Shown here piece after piece: positions 25,220 to 33,029 of a stretch of DNA of 64,000 nucleotides (the first letter of the stretch is position 1; each line of letters begins with the position of its first letter). This stretch comes from Leucobacter chromiireducens subsp. solipictus (GTDB lineage: Bacteria > Actinomycetota > Actinomycetes > Actinomycetales > Microbacteriaceae). The stretch is taken from contig NZ_QYAC01000002.1 in assembly GCF_016758195.1 (NCBI RefSeq), positions 1 to 64,000 on the forward strand, given 5' to 3'. The position numbers and the translations under genes are program-made. The notes under the pieces were generated by a model. It worked only from the letters and a program-made list of their open reading frames with translations. It searched no databases and was not told the DNA's origin.

Positions 25220-25704
25220 GCCGGAAGAAGGACCAGGCGGGAACGTTTGAGCTGCTCTCGCGGCTCCCGCAGCAGGTGGTCTCGCTCGCGAAGATTGAGT
25301 ACGAGAACGCCAAGCACGAGGTCGCCTCGAAGGCGAAGAAGGCCGGGATCGGTGCCGGCGCGCTGATCGTCGCGCTGTTCTTCGTGTTCTTCATGCTCCA
25401 GGGGCTGATGTTCGCCGCGATCGCGGCGCTCGCGCTCGTCTGGCCGTGGTGGCTTGCGGCGCTCGTGGTGGCGGCAGCAATGCTCGTGCTCGCCGCCGCG
25501 GCGGTGCTCGCGGGCGTCGCCCTCATCAAGCGCGGCAATCCCGTCCCGGAAGAGACGCTCGACCGCGTCGGCAACGACGTCGCTGCGATGGGCGACGTGA
25601 AGTTCAACGCTGACCCCGCGGCCCGGGGCACCGCATTCCCGGGTCCCGACGGCACCCCGCAGCACCGAATGCCGCGCGTCGGCGAGGAAGGAAACTGGCG
25701 ATGA
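25216..25704 (+). CDS. Phage holin family (DUF1469) membrane protein
   Basis: A 162-residue protein with a GTG start overlapping the previous stop. An amphipathic N-terminal helix (LLSRLPQQVVSLAKIEYENAKHEV) is followed by two membrane segments (about 47-70 and 77-103) and a hydrophilic tail. This is the layout of the DUF1469/holin_3_6 family, which despite the name is usually a chromosomal envelope protein. It overlaps the DUF3618 gene by 4 bp, so all three are one unit. Confidence 0.8.
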   Translation: MSRKKDQAGTFELLSRLPQQVVSLAKIEYENAKHEVASKAKKAGIGAGALIVALFFVFFMLQGLMFAAIAALALVWPWWLAALVVAAAMLVLAAAAVLAGVALIKRGNPVPEETLDRVGNDVAAMGDVKFNADPAARGTAFPGPDGTPQHRMPRVGEEGNWR

Positions 25705-25961
25705 GCGGATGGGACCGGCAACAGGGCGTTGCCGACGCACAGGCGGCCCGCACCGAGCTGTATGACACGCTGACGCAGCTCCAGGGACGCCTGAATTACG
25801 CGCAGCGCATCGACGATTCGGTCGCGAACGCGAAGCGCCGCATTGTGGCGGAGAAGGAGCGGAATCCGCTCGCGTTTGTCGCCGGAGTTGCGGGCGTCGC
25901 CGTCGTTGCCGGCCTCGTCGTGTGGGGAATTGCGCGATCGGTGGGCAATCGCCTCCGTTAA
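25701..25961 (+). CDS. DUF3618 family small membrane protein
   Basis: An 86-residue protein. The N-terminal half is a charged helix (ARTELYDTLTQLQGRLNYAQRIDD), followed by FVAGVAGVAVVAGLVVWGIARSV, a single membrane segment. This matches DUF3618, which in actinobacteria usually sits beside DUF1469 and YtxH-like genes, as here. Function unknown. It is the last gene of the trio; an inverted repeat lies 24 bp downstream. Confidence 0.8.
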   Translation: MSGWDRQQGVADAQAARTELYDTLTQLQGRLNYAQRIDDSVANAKRRIVAEKERNPLAFVAGVAGVAVVAGLVVWGIARSVGNRLR

Positions 25962-25985
25962 CGCGGTACAGTGACCTCTGGGGGA

Positions 25986-26013
25986 GGTTACAGTTCGGTT
26001 GCGTTCTGTAACT
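25986..26013. other. Short inverted repeat upstream of hemD
   Basis: GGTTACAG (25986) and CTGTAACT (26006) form a 7-bp stem around a 12-nt loop in a comparatively AT-rich 180-bp gap. It could terminate the trio upstream or act as an operator for hemD. There is no T-run, so neither reading is firm. Confidence 0.35.
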
Positions 26014-26150
26014 CAGGGGCGCTCATTTTGCTTCCTTGGGGTCTCAGGGTGAGAATAGGGTCAACGGTTTTCCGCAGTGACCAGCTCTGGGTCCTCAACG
26101 TGACTGAAATGAGTTGGTCTTTTCTTATTGGTGTCGAGTGAGTGGGGTTT

Positions 26151-26942
26151 ATGTCGTCTGAGGCGAAACCGCTCAGTGGCCTGCGAGTTCTCATTCCTCG
26201 CGGCGGCACGTGGGGTGATTTAGTTTCAAAGGCGCTGCGTGAGCAGGGCGCACACACGGTCACCGCGCCGTTGGTCGACTTTGCCCACACCAGCGATGAA
26301 GACCAGCTGGTCAATGCGTTGAAGCGCCTGGAATCCGGCGAGTTCGACTGGATGACCGCGACGAGTTCGACCGTGGCCGATGTCCTCGCGCATCACAACG
26401 CGGTGATCCCTCCCGAGACCAACGTGGCGATCGTCGGCGAAGCCACGGCGGTCGCCTTTCGCGACGCCGGCTATCACGTGTCACGCACACCCGAAGCCGA
26501 GAACAGCACGCACGCGCTGCTGGAGGAGTGGCCCGAGATCGACACCGGCGCGGTGCTGCGGGTCCTGACCCTCCGCTCCGACGTGGCGATCCCGGTCCTC
26601 ACGGAGGGCCTGATCGACCGCGGGCACGACGTCACCCAGGTCCTCGCGTTCCGCACCGTGGGCGTTCCCGCCTCGGTGCACATCCGCGAGGACATTGAGT
26701 CCGGTCGCATCAATGCGCTGCTCGTCGCCTCAGCGAAGATCGCCGAGGAAGTGGCGGCCCAGTTCCCCGAGCTCCCGGCGGACACGATCGTCGCCTGCGT
26801 CGGCGTGAACACGCTCGAAGCGGCGGAGGCCCTGGGCCTGCCCTCAGATGCCAACGATCCCACACACGCCGACTACCGGCTGAAGCAGGCGCTCATCGAG
26901 ACGGTCGAGTCCGTCATCGATCAGAGCGACATGCTGGACTAG
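26151..26942 (+). CDS. hemD: Uroporphyrinogen-III synthase
   Basis: A 263-residue HemD-family protein, cyclising hydroxymethylbilane to uroporphyrinogen III. The fold's landmarks are GLRVLIPRGGTWGDLVSKALREQGA (N-terminal strand/helix), FDWMTATSSTVADVL (the TSxN-like loop), RVLTLRSDVAIPVLTEGLIDRGHDV and IVACVGVNTLEAAEALGL. The start at 26151 has AGTGGGG before it; a GTG 9 bp upstream is an alternative. hemC, hemB, hemE and hemL are not in the window, so it is separated from its pathway, with only a degenerate PPOX-like gene nearby. Confidence 0.82.
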   Translation: MSSEAKPLSGLRVLIPRGGTWGDLVSKALREQGAHTVTAPLVDFAHTSDEDQLVNALKRLESGEFDWMTATSSTVADVLAHHNAVIPPETNVAIVGEATAVAFRDAGYHVSRTPEAENSTHALLEEWPEIDTGAVLRVLTLRSDVAIPVLTEGLIDRGHDVTQVLAFRTVGVPASVHIREDIESGRINALLVASAKIAEEVAAQFPELPADTIVACVGVNTLEAAEALGLPSDANDPTHADYRLKQALIETVESVIDQSDMLD

Positions 26943-26945
26943 CCC

Positions 26946-27368
26946 ATGGCACGCGTCGAAGTTCATCCGGATCGCGTCGTGATCCGCCTCACGCGCGCGG
27001 AAAAAGTCACGGCCATGCGGCGCCGCGATATCACGCTTGATCGATCGGCGATCACCTCGGCGGTGATCACCGCCGACCCGTGGATCTGGCTCCGGGGTGT
27101 CCGCTCACCGGGCACGCACGTTCCCGGCACGCTCGCCGCGGGCACCTGGCGGAGCTTCGCGGGCGCTGATTTTGTGCTGGCCAAGAAGGGCCGCGACGCG
27201 ATCGTGATCGATCTGGAGGCGGGTGCCGCCTCGGCGGAAGACCGCGGCTGGGTGGGCGAGTATGACGCGTTCTCACGGGTCATTCTCTCCACGACGCACG
27301 CCGCCGAGCTGGTTCACGCATTGCGGCTCGCGGACGAGAACGCCGAGATTACCGTCGACACTGAGTAG
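26946..27368 (+). CDS. Uncharacterised protein, possible PH-like fold
   Basis: A 140-residue soluble protein beginning 3 bp after the hemD stop, so cotranscribed with it. The sequence is mostly short beta-like strands (VEVHPDRVVIRL, GTWRSFAGADFVLAKKGRDAIVIDLE, FSRVILSTTHAAELVHAL) ending in one helix. The pattern GTWRSF-x-DFVL-KKGRDAIVIDL recalls actinobacterial PH-like domains. No catalytic motif is visible. The name is an inference from secondary-structure pattern; a role in heme metabolism is not implied by sequence. Confidence 0.5.
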   Translation: MARVEVHPDRVVIRLTRAEKVTAMRRRDITLDRSAITSAVITADPWIWLRGVRSPGTHVPGTLAAGTWRSFAGADFVLAKKGRDAIVIDLEAGAASAEDRGWVGEYDAFSRVILSTTHAAELVHALRLADENAEITVDTE

Positions 27369-27408
27369 CGAGCCGCGGGCCTCGCACGCACGTGGCGGAG
27401 GCGCGCAG

Positions 27409-27453
27409 ACACACTGAGGGGCCCGTGGCAGCGCCACGGGCCCCTCAGTGTGT
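27409..27453. terminator. Bidirectional terminator, 21-bp perfect stem
   Basis: Two 21-nt arms (27409-27429 and 27433-27453) pair perfectly around a 3-nt loop; the centre is CCGTGGC-AGC-GCCACGG. It lies between the convergent PH-like gene and the nitroreductase, 12 bp from the latter's stop, and so serves both. Confidence 0.85.
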
Positions 27454-27464
27454 GCAGTTCGTGC

Positions 27465-28040
27465 TTAGTCGCGGGCGACGAACAGGTCCTCGAGCTCGAT
27501 GCGGGTGCGCGGCGCGACCTCGCGCTCGCGGAGCGGCTCGGGGAGCTGCTCGACGGCGCCGATCGCGCCGATCACCATGACGGACACGGGGACGAAGCGC
27601 TCCTCCAGCCCGAACGCCGCGCTGATCGCCGCGCGGTCGAAGCCGCCCATCTGGTGCACGTAGAGGCCCTCGGCGTGCGCCTGGACGCTCAGGTGCGCCA
27701 CGGCCTGGCCGAGGTCGTACTCGGCCCAGGGCTGCGGGTTCCCCTCGGCGTCAGCCACCTCGGCGATGTTGACGACGAGCGCCGCGGCGCTGCCCGCCCA
27801 CATCTTGTTGAAGCCCGCGAGCGTGTCCTCGATCTTCGCGAAGCTCTCGCTGCCGCGACGGGCCAGGATGAAACGCCAGGGCTGCGAGTTGTTTGCGCTC
27901 GGAGCCCAGCGGGCTGCCTCGAAGACGCCGCGGAGCGCACCCTTGTCGAAGGCGTGGCTCGCGTCGAATGCGCGGGGGCTCCACCGCTCGGCAAGGGTGT
28001 CGAGGACGGGGGCGCTGGTCTGTGCGGTGCGCGGGCTCAC
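27465..28040 (-). CDS. Nitroreductase family protein
   Basis: A 191-residue FMN-dependent reductase. The family opening ERWSPRAFD, then FEAARWAPSANNSQPWRFILARRG (FMN/substrate loop, about 43-66), GQAVAHLSVQAHAEGLYVHQMGGFD (about 115-139) and a C-terminal LEDLFVARD are present. It would reduce nitroaromatics, quinones or similar compounds with NAD(P)H. The GTG start has AAGGAG upstream; a longer open frame merges into the antisense of the AEC gene and was rejected. It is in the same direction as the AEC transporter, about 100 bp downstream. Confidence 0.87.
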   Translation of the reverse strand: MSPRTAQTSAPVLDTLAERWSPRAFDASHAFDKGALRGVFEAARWAPSANNSQPWRFILARRGSESFAKIEDTLAGFNKMWAGSAAALVVNIAEVADAEGNPQPWAEYDLGQAVAHLSVQAHAEGLYVHQMGGFDRAAISAAFGLEERFVPVSVMVIGAIGAVEQLPEPLREREVAPRTRIELEDLFVARD

Positions 28041-28144
28041 GGTGTGTGGTCTCCTTGGGTTCAAACGTCGACGGGCGGGGCTCGATGTCACCGAACTCCC
28101 GCCGCAGTGCAACGTCGCGTGCGATCGGGGTATTCCCGCGCGGG

Positions 28145-29068
28145 CTACGTCTGTCCCAGCAGCACCGAGATGAGCGCGATGACCGGCAGCGACGTGAAGG
28201 TGGTGAGGAATACGGTGTCGCGCACCATGGTCTCGGCGCGGCGGTACGTTGCCGCATAGTTGTACACGTTTTGCGCGGTGGGGAGGGCGGCGATGGTGGT
28301 GGCCACAAAGACCTCGTGGCTGGGAAGTCCGAAGGCGAGGGCGAGGAGCCAGGCGACGAGCGGCATCGCGAAGATCTTGAGTCCGGTGGCGACGAAGACC
28401 GCGGCGCGGCCCGTGCCGCGCTGGAGCGCCCGCTGGCCGCGGAGCGACATGCCGAAGCTCAGCAGCACCATCGGGATCGCGGCACCGCCGAGCATGTCGA
28501 CAGGAGCGAGGAGCAATTCCGGGACGGGGAGTGCGAGCAGCGCGACCAGGAACCCGGCGACCGATCCCAGAATGACGGGGTTCGCCGCGGCGCGACCGAG
28601 CGCGACGACGGCACCGCGCTGATTGCCGCGCGTCGTTTCGAGGATCGCGAGGATCGCGGGGGCAAACACCACGAGTTGCACGAGGAGCAGCGGGGCCACA
28701 TACGCGGCGTCGCCCAGGATATAGAGCGCCACCGGGAGGCCGAGATTGTTGGAGTTCACGTAGCCAGCGCACGTCGCCCCCAGGGTGGTGCCGGCGAGGT
28801 CGCGGCGGAACCAGAGGCGAGACGCCACGATGAAGGCCGCCGCGACGATCAGGGCCGCCGCGCTCGTGATCAGGATGACCGGGGACAGGATGACGCTCGG
28901 GTCGCTGCGGCTGAGCACGGAGAACAGCAGCGCCGGGGTGGCGACGTAGAAGGCGACGTTGTTGAGCACCCGTCGCTGTTCTCCCTCGACCACCCGGAAG
29001 CGTGCCGCGAGGTAGCCAGCCCCGATGATCCCGAGGATGAGCGCGAAGCCCTGGAGCACCCCGAGCAT
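28145..29068 (-). CDS. Auxin efflux carrier (AEC) family transporter
   Basis: A 307-residue membrane protein with about ten hydrophobic segments and the AEC internal two-fold layout (N-terminal FALILGIIGAGYLAARF, mid TCAGYVNSNNLGLPVALYILGDAAYV, C-terminal TIAALPTAQNVYNYAATY). The conserved NSNNLGLP and PTAQNVYN motifs are clear. Bacterial members move malate, malonate or other small organic acids. Its start shares one base with the stop of the TetR gene, so the regulator and transporter form an operon. Confidence 0.88.
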   Translation of the reverse strand: MLGVLQGFALILGIIGAGYLAARFRVVEGEQRRVLNNVAFYVATPALLFSVLSRSDPSVILSPVILITSAAALIVAAAFIVASRLWFRRDLAGTTLGATCAGYVNSNNLGLPVALYILGDAAYVAPLLLVQLVVFAPAILAILETTRGNQRGAVVALGRAAANPVILGSVAGFLVALLALPVPELLLAPVDMLGGAAIPMVLLSFGMSLRGQRALQRGTGRAAVFVATGLKIFAMPLVAWLLALAFGLPSHEVFVATTIAALPTAQNVYNYAATYRRAETMVRDTVFLTTFTSLPVIALISVLLGQT

Positions 29069-29790
29069 CAGTCGCGCGCCTGGGCCGCGGGGGGCTCGGG
29101 GGCGGACCCCGTTCCGGACGCGGCGGCCTCCGCTTCACCCGCCGCGCGGAGCCCGGCGATCAGCGCGGCCAGGCCGAACTCGAACGTGGCCTCCGCGACC
29201 TCGAGGCCCTGGGTGCCGGCGGCCGTGCGCGCTGCGCGCTCGGAGGCGGTCAGCACGGGAACGACTGAGGTATTGCTCAGCGGTCGCAGATTGTCCTCGG
29301 GGGCGAGCGAGTCGAGTGCCGCACCGATGACGAAGCACTCGATCGCGACGAGCGCGGGCACGATCCTGTGCTCGGGGTAGCCGTCGCGGCGCATCGCCGC
29401 GGCGATGCGTTCGTAGTCGACCATGGACTCGGGCTCGTCCGCGACCGGGAGCGTGGCGAGCGCCGCGATGATGCCGGGGTGCGCCCCGAAGGTGGTGCGG
29501 TAGACCCGCGCCCACGGCAGGATGGCCTCGTGCCACGGCTTCGTGGCGAAGCCGTGGTCGCCGACGCGGGCGGTGAGCTGGCCGCGCATTCCGGCGATCA
29601 GCTCGTCTTTGCCGGCGAAGTAGTGGTGCAGTGCGGACGGCCGGACGTCGAGGCTGCGGGCGAGCGCCGCGAGGGTGAAGTCGCTGCCCCGGACGTCGGC
29701 CAGCTCGAACGCGGCCGCCAGAATGCGCTCGCGTGAGAGCACCGCGGTGCGGGGCCGGCCGGCGGATCGGTGCGGTTCTGGCACCGTCAT
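29068..29790 (-). CDS. TetR family transcriptional regulator
   Basis: A 240-residue regulator. The helix-turn-helix is RERILAAAFELADVRGSDFTLAALARSLDVRPSALHHYFAGKDELI (about 20-64, longest part given by its ends), followed by a TetR_C-type ligand domain with SLAPEDNLRPL. GGAGGGCC precedes the ATG. It is cotranscribed with the AEC transporter and divergent from an amidohydrolase and NhaC antiporter. The likely operator lies in the shared 112-bp gap. The ligand is unknown. Confidence 0.88.
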   Translation of the reverse strand: MTVPEPHRSAGRPRTAVLSRERILAAAFELADVRGSDFTLAALARSLDVRPSALHHYFAGKDELIAGMRGQLTARVGDHGFATKPWHEAILPWARVYRTTFGAHPGIIAALATLPVADEPESMVDYERIAAAMRRDGYPEHRIVPALVAIECFVIGAALDSLAPEDNLRPLSNTSVVPVLTASERAARTAAGTQGLEVAEATFEFGLAALIAGLRAAGEAEAAASGTGSAPEPPAAQARD

Positions 29791-29823
29791 AGGGCCCTCC
29801 TTTTGTGGGCAGAGGTTGCGGAG

Positions 29824-29846
29824 TTAATTGAATCTACGTAAATTAA
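29824..29846. promoter_or_regulatory. Candidate TetR operator
   Basis: TTAATT (29824) and AATTAA (29841) are the ends of an imperfect 23-bp palindrome with centre near ATCTACG. It is one of the few AT-rich spots around, midway between the divergent TetR and amidohydrolase starts, where a local repressor would act on both promoters. Confidence 0.5.
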
Positions 29847-29902
29847 GGGTGCTCCGCCTCATCTCCGAGGATACGGGGTGTCAACAACCGGGGGAGTACA
29901 CC

Positions 29903-31540
29903 GTGGCGGAGACCAACGCCGAGCTGATCGTCGCGAACGCGCGCGTGCACACGATGCACGAGGACACCGCGGTCACTGCGCCGCGCTCGATCGCACTCGC
30001 CGATGGTCGGATTCTCGCAGTGGGCACCGACGACGAGATCGCGACTGCATTTCGCGGTCCGTCGACTCAGGTGGACGATGTGAGGGGTGCCACGGTGACC
30101 CCCGGTTTGATTGACGCACACCTGCACCCGATCCAGGGCGTGGAGCTGTGCCAAGGGGTGGATCTCGGACGCGTCCGCAGCGTTCGTGAGCTGCGAGAGG
30201 CGCTGGCGGCCGAGGCCGCCCGAGTGCGCCGCGACACGAGCGACGGCTGGGTGCGCGGGTGGAACCTTGACTACGCGGTGTTCGAGGGGGCCCGGCTGCG
30301 TTCCGAGCTGATCGAGAGCGCCGTCGGCGAGGTGCCCGCCATGCTGTTCTTCTTTGACTTCCACACCGCACTGGCGAGCGGCGAGGCGCTCCGCCGCGCC
30401 GGCATCACGGGCGCACGCTCCTTCACGGACAGCTCCGAGATCGTGGTCGACGCCGAGGGACTCCCCACGGGCGAACTCCGCGAGGACAGCGCCTACCAGC
30501 CGCTGCTTGAGGTCGCCCCGAAGCCCAGCCGCGACGAGACGCTCGAGGCCGCCCGCGCCACCTTCGCGAAGATGCGGCGCTCCGGCCTGACCGGCGGGGC
30601 GATCATGGACGGCAACCCCGAGACGCTCGACCTCCTGGAGGCGCTCGACGCGACCGGACTCGGACTCCCCGTGCGCATCGTGAGCGCGATGGACGTAAAG
30701 CCCAGCTACGACACCGCGCACCGCGCCGCACTCGCCGCGCAGCGCGATCGCGGCGGCAAGCGCTGGCGCGGCGGGGTGATCAAGCTCTACGCCGATGGCG
30801 TGATCGACACCGGGGCCGGGTGGCTGTACGAGGCGGACGCCGACGGTGAGGGACTCGCCGGGTTCTGGCCGGATCAGGCAGACTTCGTCGCGGCCGTGCG
30901 CGAGTTCACGGCCGCCGGGTTCCAGATCGCCACCCACGCGATCGGCGACCGCGCCGTGGGCGAAACGATCACCGCCTATGAGGCGGTCGGCAGCCGTTCC
31001 CGTTCCGGGATCCCGCACCGGATCGAGCACCTCGAAACGCTGCACCCGCGGGATCTGTCCCGCCTCGCCGAGACCGGGATCACCGCGTCGATGCAGCTGC
31101 CGCACCTGCAGTGGCGGATCGCGGACGGCAGCGACGAGTGGGCCCGGCGGCTCGGGCCCGAACGCGCGGCACGCGCCTGGAACGCGGGCTCCGTGCTCCG
31201 GGCGGGTGCGCCGCTCGCGCTCGGGTCGGACTGGCCGATCGCGGATCTCGACGCCCGCGTGGGCCTCGCGTGGGCCATGCTGCGCCGCGCCCCCGGCGAT
31301 CGCGATGCCTTCGTCTTCGAGCCCGCGGAGCGGTTGACCGCCGCGCAGGCGCTGCACGGCTACACCCGGGGCGCGGCCCTGGCGCAGGGGGACGACGACC
31401 TGGGCGTCATCCGCGCCGGTGCGCGCGCCGACCTCGCCGTCTGGGCCGAAGACCCGCTTGAGATCCCCGCCGACGAACTCGTGGAGCTGCCCGTGCTCGC
31501 CACCTACCTCGACGGCCTGCACACCTCCCACGAGGGCTGA
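29903..31540 (+). CDS. YtcJ-like amidohydrolase (amidohydrolase_3)
   Basis: A 545-residue metal-dependent hydrolase. Metal ligands are seen in VTPGLIDAHLHP (HxH), KLYADGVIDTGAGW (Lys/Asp region), QIATHAIGDRAV and HRIEHLE, with the closing Asp in LALGSDWPIADLD. Relatives hydrolyse N-acyl or formamide-type substrates; the real substrate is unknown. The GTG at 29903 follows GGGGGAGT; an earlier TTG reading would place the operator inside the gene. An NhaC antiporter follows 82 bp later in the same direction, suggesting a degradation/uptake pair controlled by the divergent TetR. Confidence 0.83.
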   Translation: MAETNAELIVANARVHTMHEDTAVTAPRSIALADGRILAVGTDDEIATAFRGPSTQVDDVRGATVTPGLIDAHLHPIQGVELCQGVDLGRVRSVRELREALAAEAARVRRDTSDGWVRGWNLDYAVFEGARLRSELIESAVGEVPAMLFFFDFHTALASGEALRRAGITGARSFTDSSEIVVDAEGLPTGELREDSAYQPLLEVAPKPSRDETLEAARATFAKMRRSGLTGGAIMDGNPETLDLLEALDATGLGLPVRIVSAMDVKPSYDTAHRAALAAQRDRGGKRWRGGVIKLYADGVIDTGAGWLYEADADGEGLAGFWPDQADFVAAVREFTAAGFQIATHAIGDRAVGETITAYEAVGSRSRSGIPHRIEHLETLHPRDLSRLAETGITASMQLPHLQWRIADGSDEWARRLGPERAARAWNAGSVLRAGAPLALGSDWPIADLDARVGLAWAMLRRAPGDRDAFVFEPAERLTAAQALHGYTRGAALAQGDDDLGVIRAGARADLAVWAEDPLEIPADELVELPVLATYLDGLHTSHEG

Positions 31541-31622
31541 CCGCCCGTCGCCCCGGCACCCGCACCGTCTCTCCGACCCCCGACATGATCCGCGCGGCAT
31601 AGCCGCCGCCTGAAAGGCCACC

Positions 31623-33002
31623 GTGGTCCAGAACACAGCCCTGGCGCTCCTGCCAGTTCTCACCGTCCTCGTTGTTTCGGTGCTCACCAAGCGCGCCCTG
31701 TTCGGCCTGCTTTCCGGCGTGCTCGTCGGCGCGGTCATGCTCGGCGGCTGGGGGTTCTTCGACACGTTTGTTGGGGCCTTCGGTGCGTCGCTCTCGAACG
31801 AGACCGTGCACTGGCTCGCGCTTGTGGTGGTGCTGTTCGGGATCCTGATCGCGTATTTCAACGCCTCGGGTGCGGTGAACGACTTTGCGCGCTGGACGGA
31901 GCGCTTCGTCAATTCGCGCCGCAAGTCGCTGCTGCTCACCTGGCTGCTGACCATCGCGCTGTTCATCGACGACTACCTCAACGCGCTCACCGTCGGCACC
32001 TCGATGAAGCGCGTCACCGACCGCTACGGGGTGCCCCGCACCATGGTCGGGTCGATCGTGAAGCTCACCTCGGCACCCATCGCCGTGATTATCCCGTTCT
32101 CGACCTGGGCGGTGTTCTTTGCGGCGCTCCTCGAACAGGACGGCGTGACGGTCGGCGGATCCGGCTTCGGTGCCTACCTCTCCGGCCTGCCCTTCATCTT
32201 CTTCGGCTGGTTCGCCCTGGCGATCGGGCTGTTGCTCGCCGCGGGGGTGCTGCCGCTCGTCGGCCCCCTGAAACGCGAGCAGGCGCGGGTGGAGCGCACC
32301 GGCGACACCCTGCCCGAGGGCCTCACACCCGAGGAACGCGCCTTTGAACTCGCGACGGACGGGGCCGAAAGCGCCCGGCCCCTGCCGTTCAACTTCCTGA
32401 TCCCGGTCGTCACGCTCGTGCTCGTCACGATCCTCACCGAGGTGGACATCATCAAGGGTGCCGCGGCCGCCGTGGTCGTCGCCCTGGTGCTCTACCTCGC
32501 GCAGCGCCGCCTCACGGTCAAGGCCGTCTTCGAGCAGGCGTTCGAGGGGATTACGAGCATGGGCTACGTCATGGTGCTGTTTGTGCTCGCCTTCATGATG
32601 CAGCAGATCAACACGGAGCTGCAGCTTGCCGACTGGGTGATCGGCGCGGCGGAGCCCGTGATGTACGGCGCGCTGCTTCCGGCCGTCGTGTTCCTGATCT
32701 GTGGCATCTACGCCTACGCGACGGGCGCGTTCTGGGACCTCGCCGTGGTCATCACGCCCGTCGTGCTGCCGCTCGCGATCGGGATGGGCGTCGACCCCGT
32801 GCTCGCCGGCACCGCCGTGTTCTCGGGTGCCGCGCTCGGCTCCACCACGTGCCTGTACGGCGACGGGATGGTGCTCGCCGCGAAGTCGGTCGGCGTGAAG
32901 CCGCTGAACCTGATGCTGTCGATCCTGCCGTACGCGGGTGCCGCGGCCGTGCTCTCGTTCGTCGCCTACCTGATCGCCGGGTTCGTTTCCTTCGGGGGAT
33001 AG
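31623..33002 (+). CDS. NhaC family Na+/H+ antiporter
   Basis: A 459-residue integral membrane protein with about eleven to twelve segments. Conserved features of the NhaC group are ALFIDDYLNALTVGTSMKRVTDRY (about 113-136), LTSAPIAVIIPFSTWAVF, GAFWDLAVVITPVVLPLA and ALGSTTCLYGDGMVLA. Members exchange Na+ for protons, or Na+/lactate and amino-acid-derived compounds in some cases. GTG start after GAAAGGCCACC. The upstream amidohydrolase raises the possibility of a Na+-coupled organic substrate. Confidence 0.85.
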   Translation: MVQNTALALLPVLTVLVVSVLTKRALFGLLSGVLVGAVMLGGWGFFDTFVGAFGASLSNETVHWLALVVVLFGILIAYFNASGAVNDFARWTERFVNSRRKSLLLTWLLTIALFIDDYLNALTVGTSMKRVTDRYGVPRTMVGSIVKLTSAPIAVIIPFSTWAVFFAALLEQDGVTVGGSGFGAYLSGLPFIFFGWFALAIGLLLAAGVLPLVGPLKREQARVERTGDTLPEGLTPEERAFELATDGAESARPLPFNFLIPVVTLVLVTILTEVDIIKGAAAAVVVALVLYLAQRRLTVKAVFEQAFEGITSMGYVMVLFVLAFMMQQINTELQLADWVIGAAEPVMYGALLPAVVFLICGIYAYATGAFWDLAVVITPVVLPLAIGMGVDPVLAGTAVFSGAALGSTTCLYGDGMVLAAKSVGVKPLNLMLSILPYAGAAAVLSFVAYLIAGFVSFGG

Positions 33003-33029
33003 GCGCGCGAGCTGCGCGCCGCGGCGGGC

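Noticed and set aside
25216-25704. A prophage holin
   Set aside because: DUF1469 proteins carry this label by similarity, but there are no other phage genes here and the gene is coupled to conserved chromosomal envelope genes.
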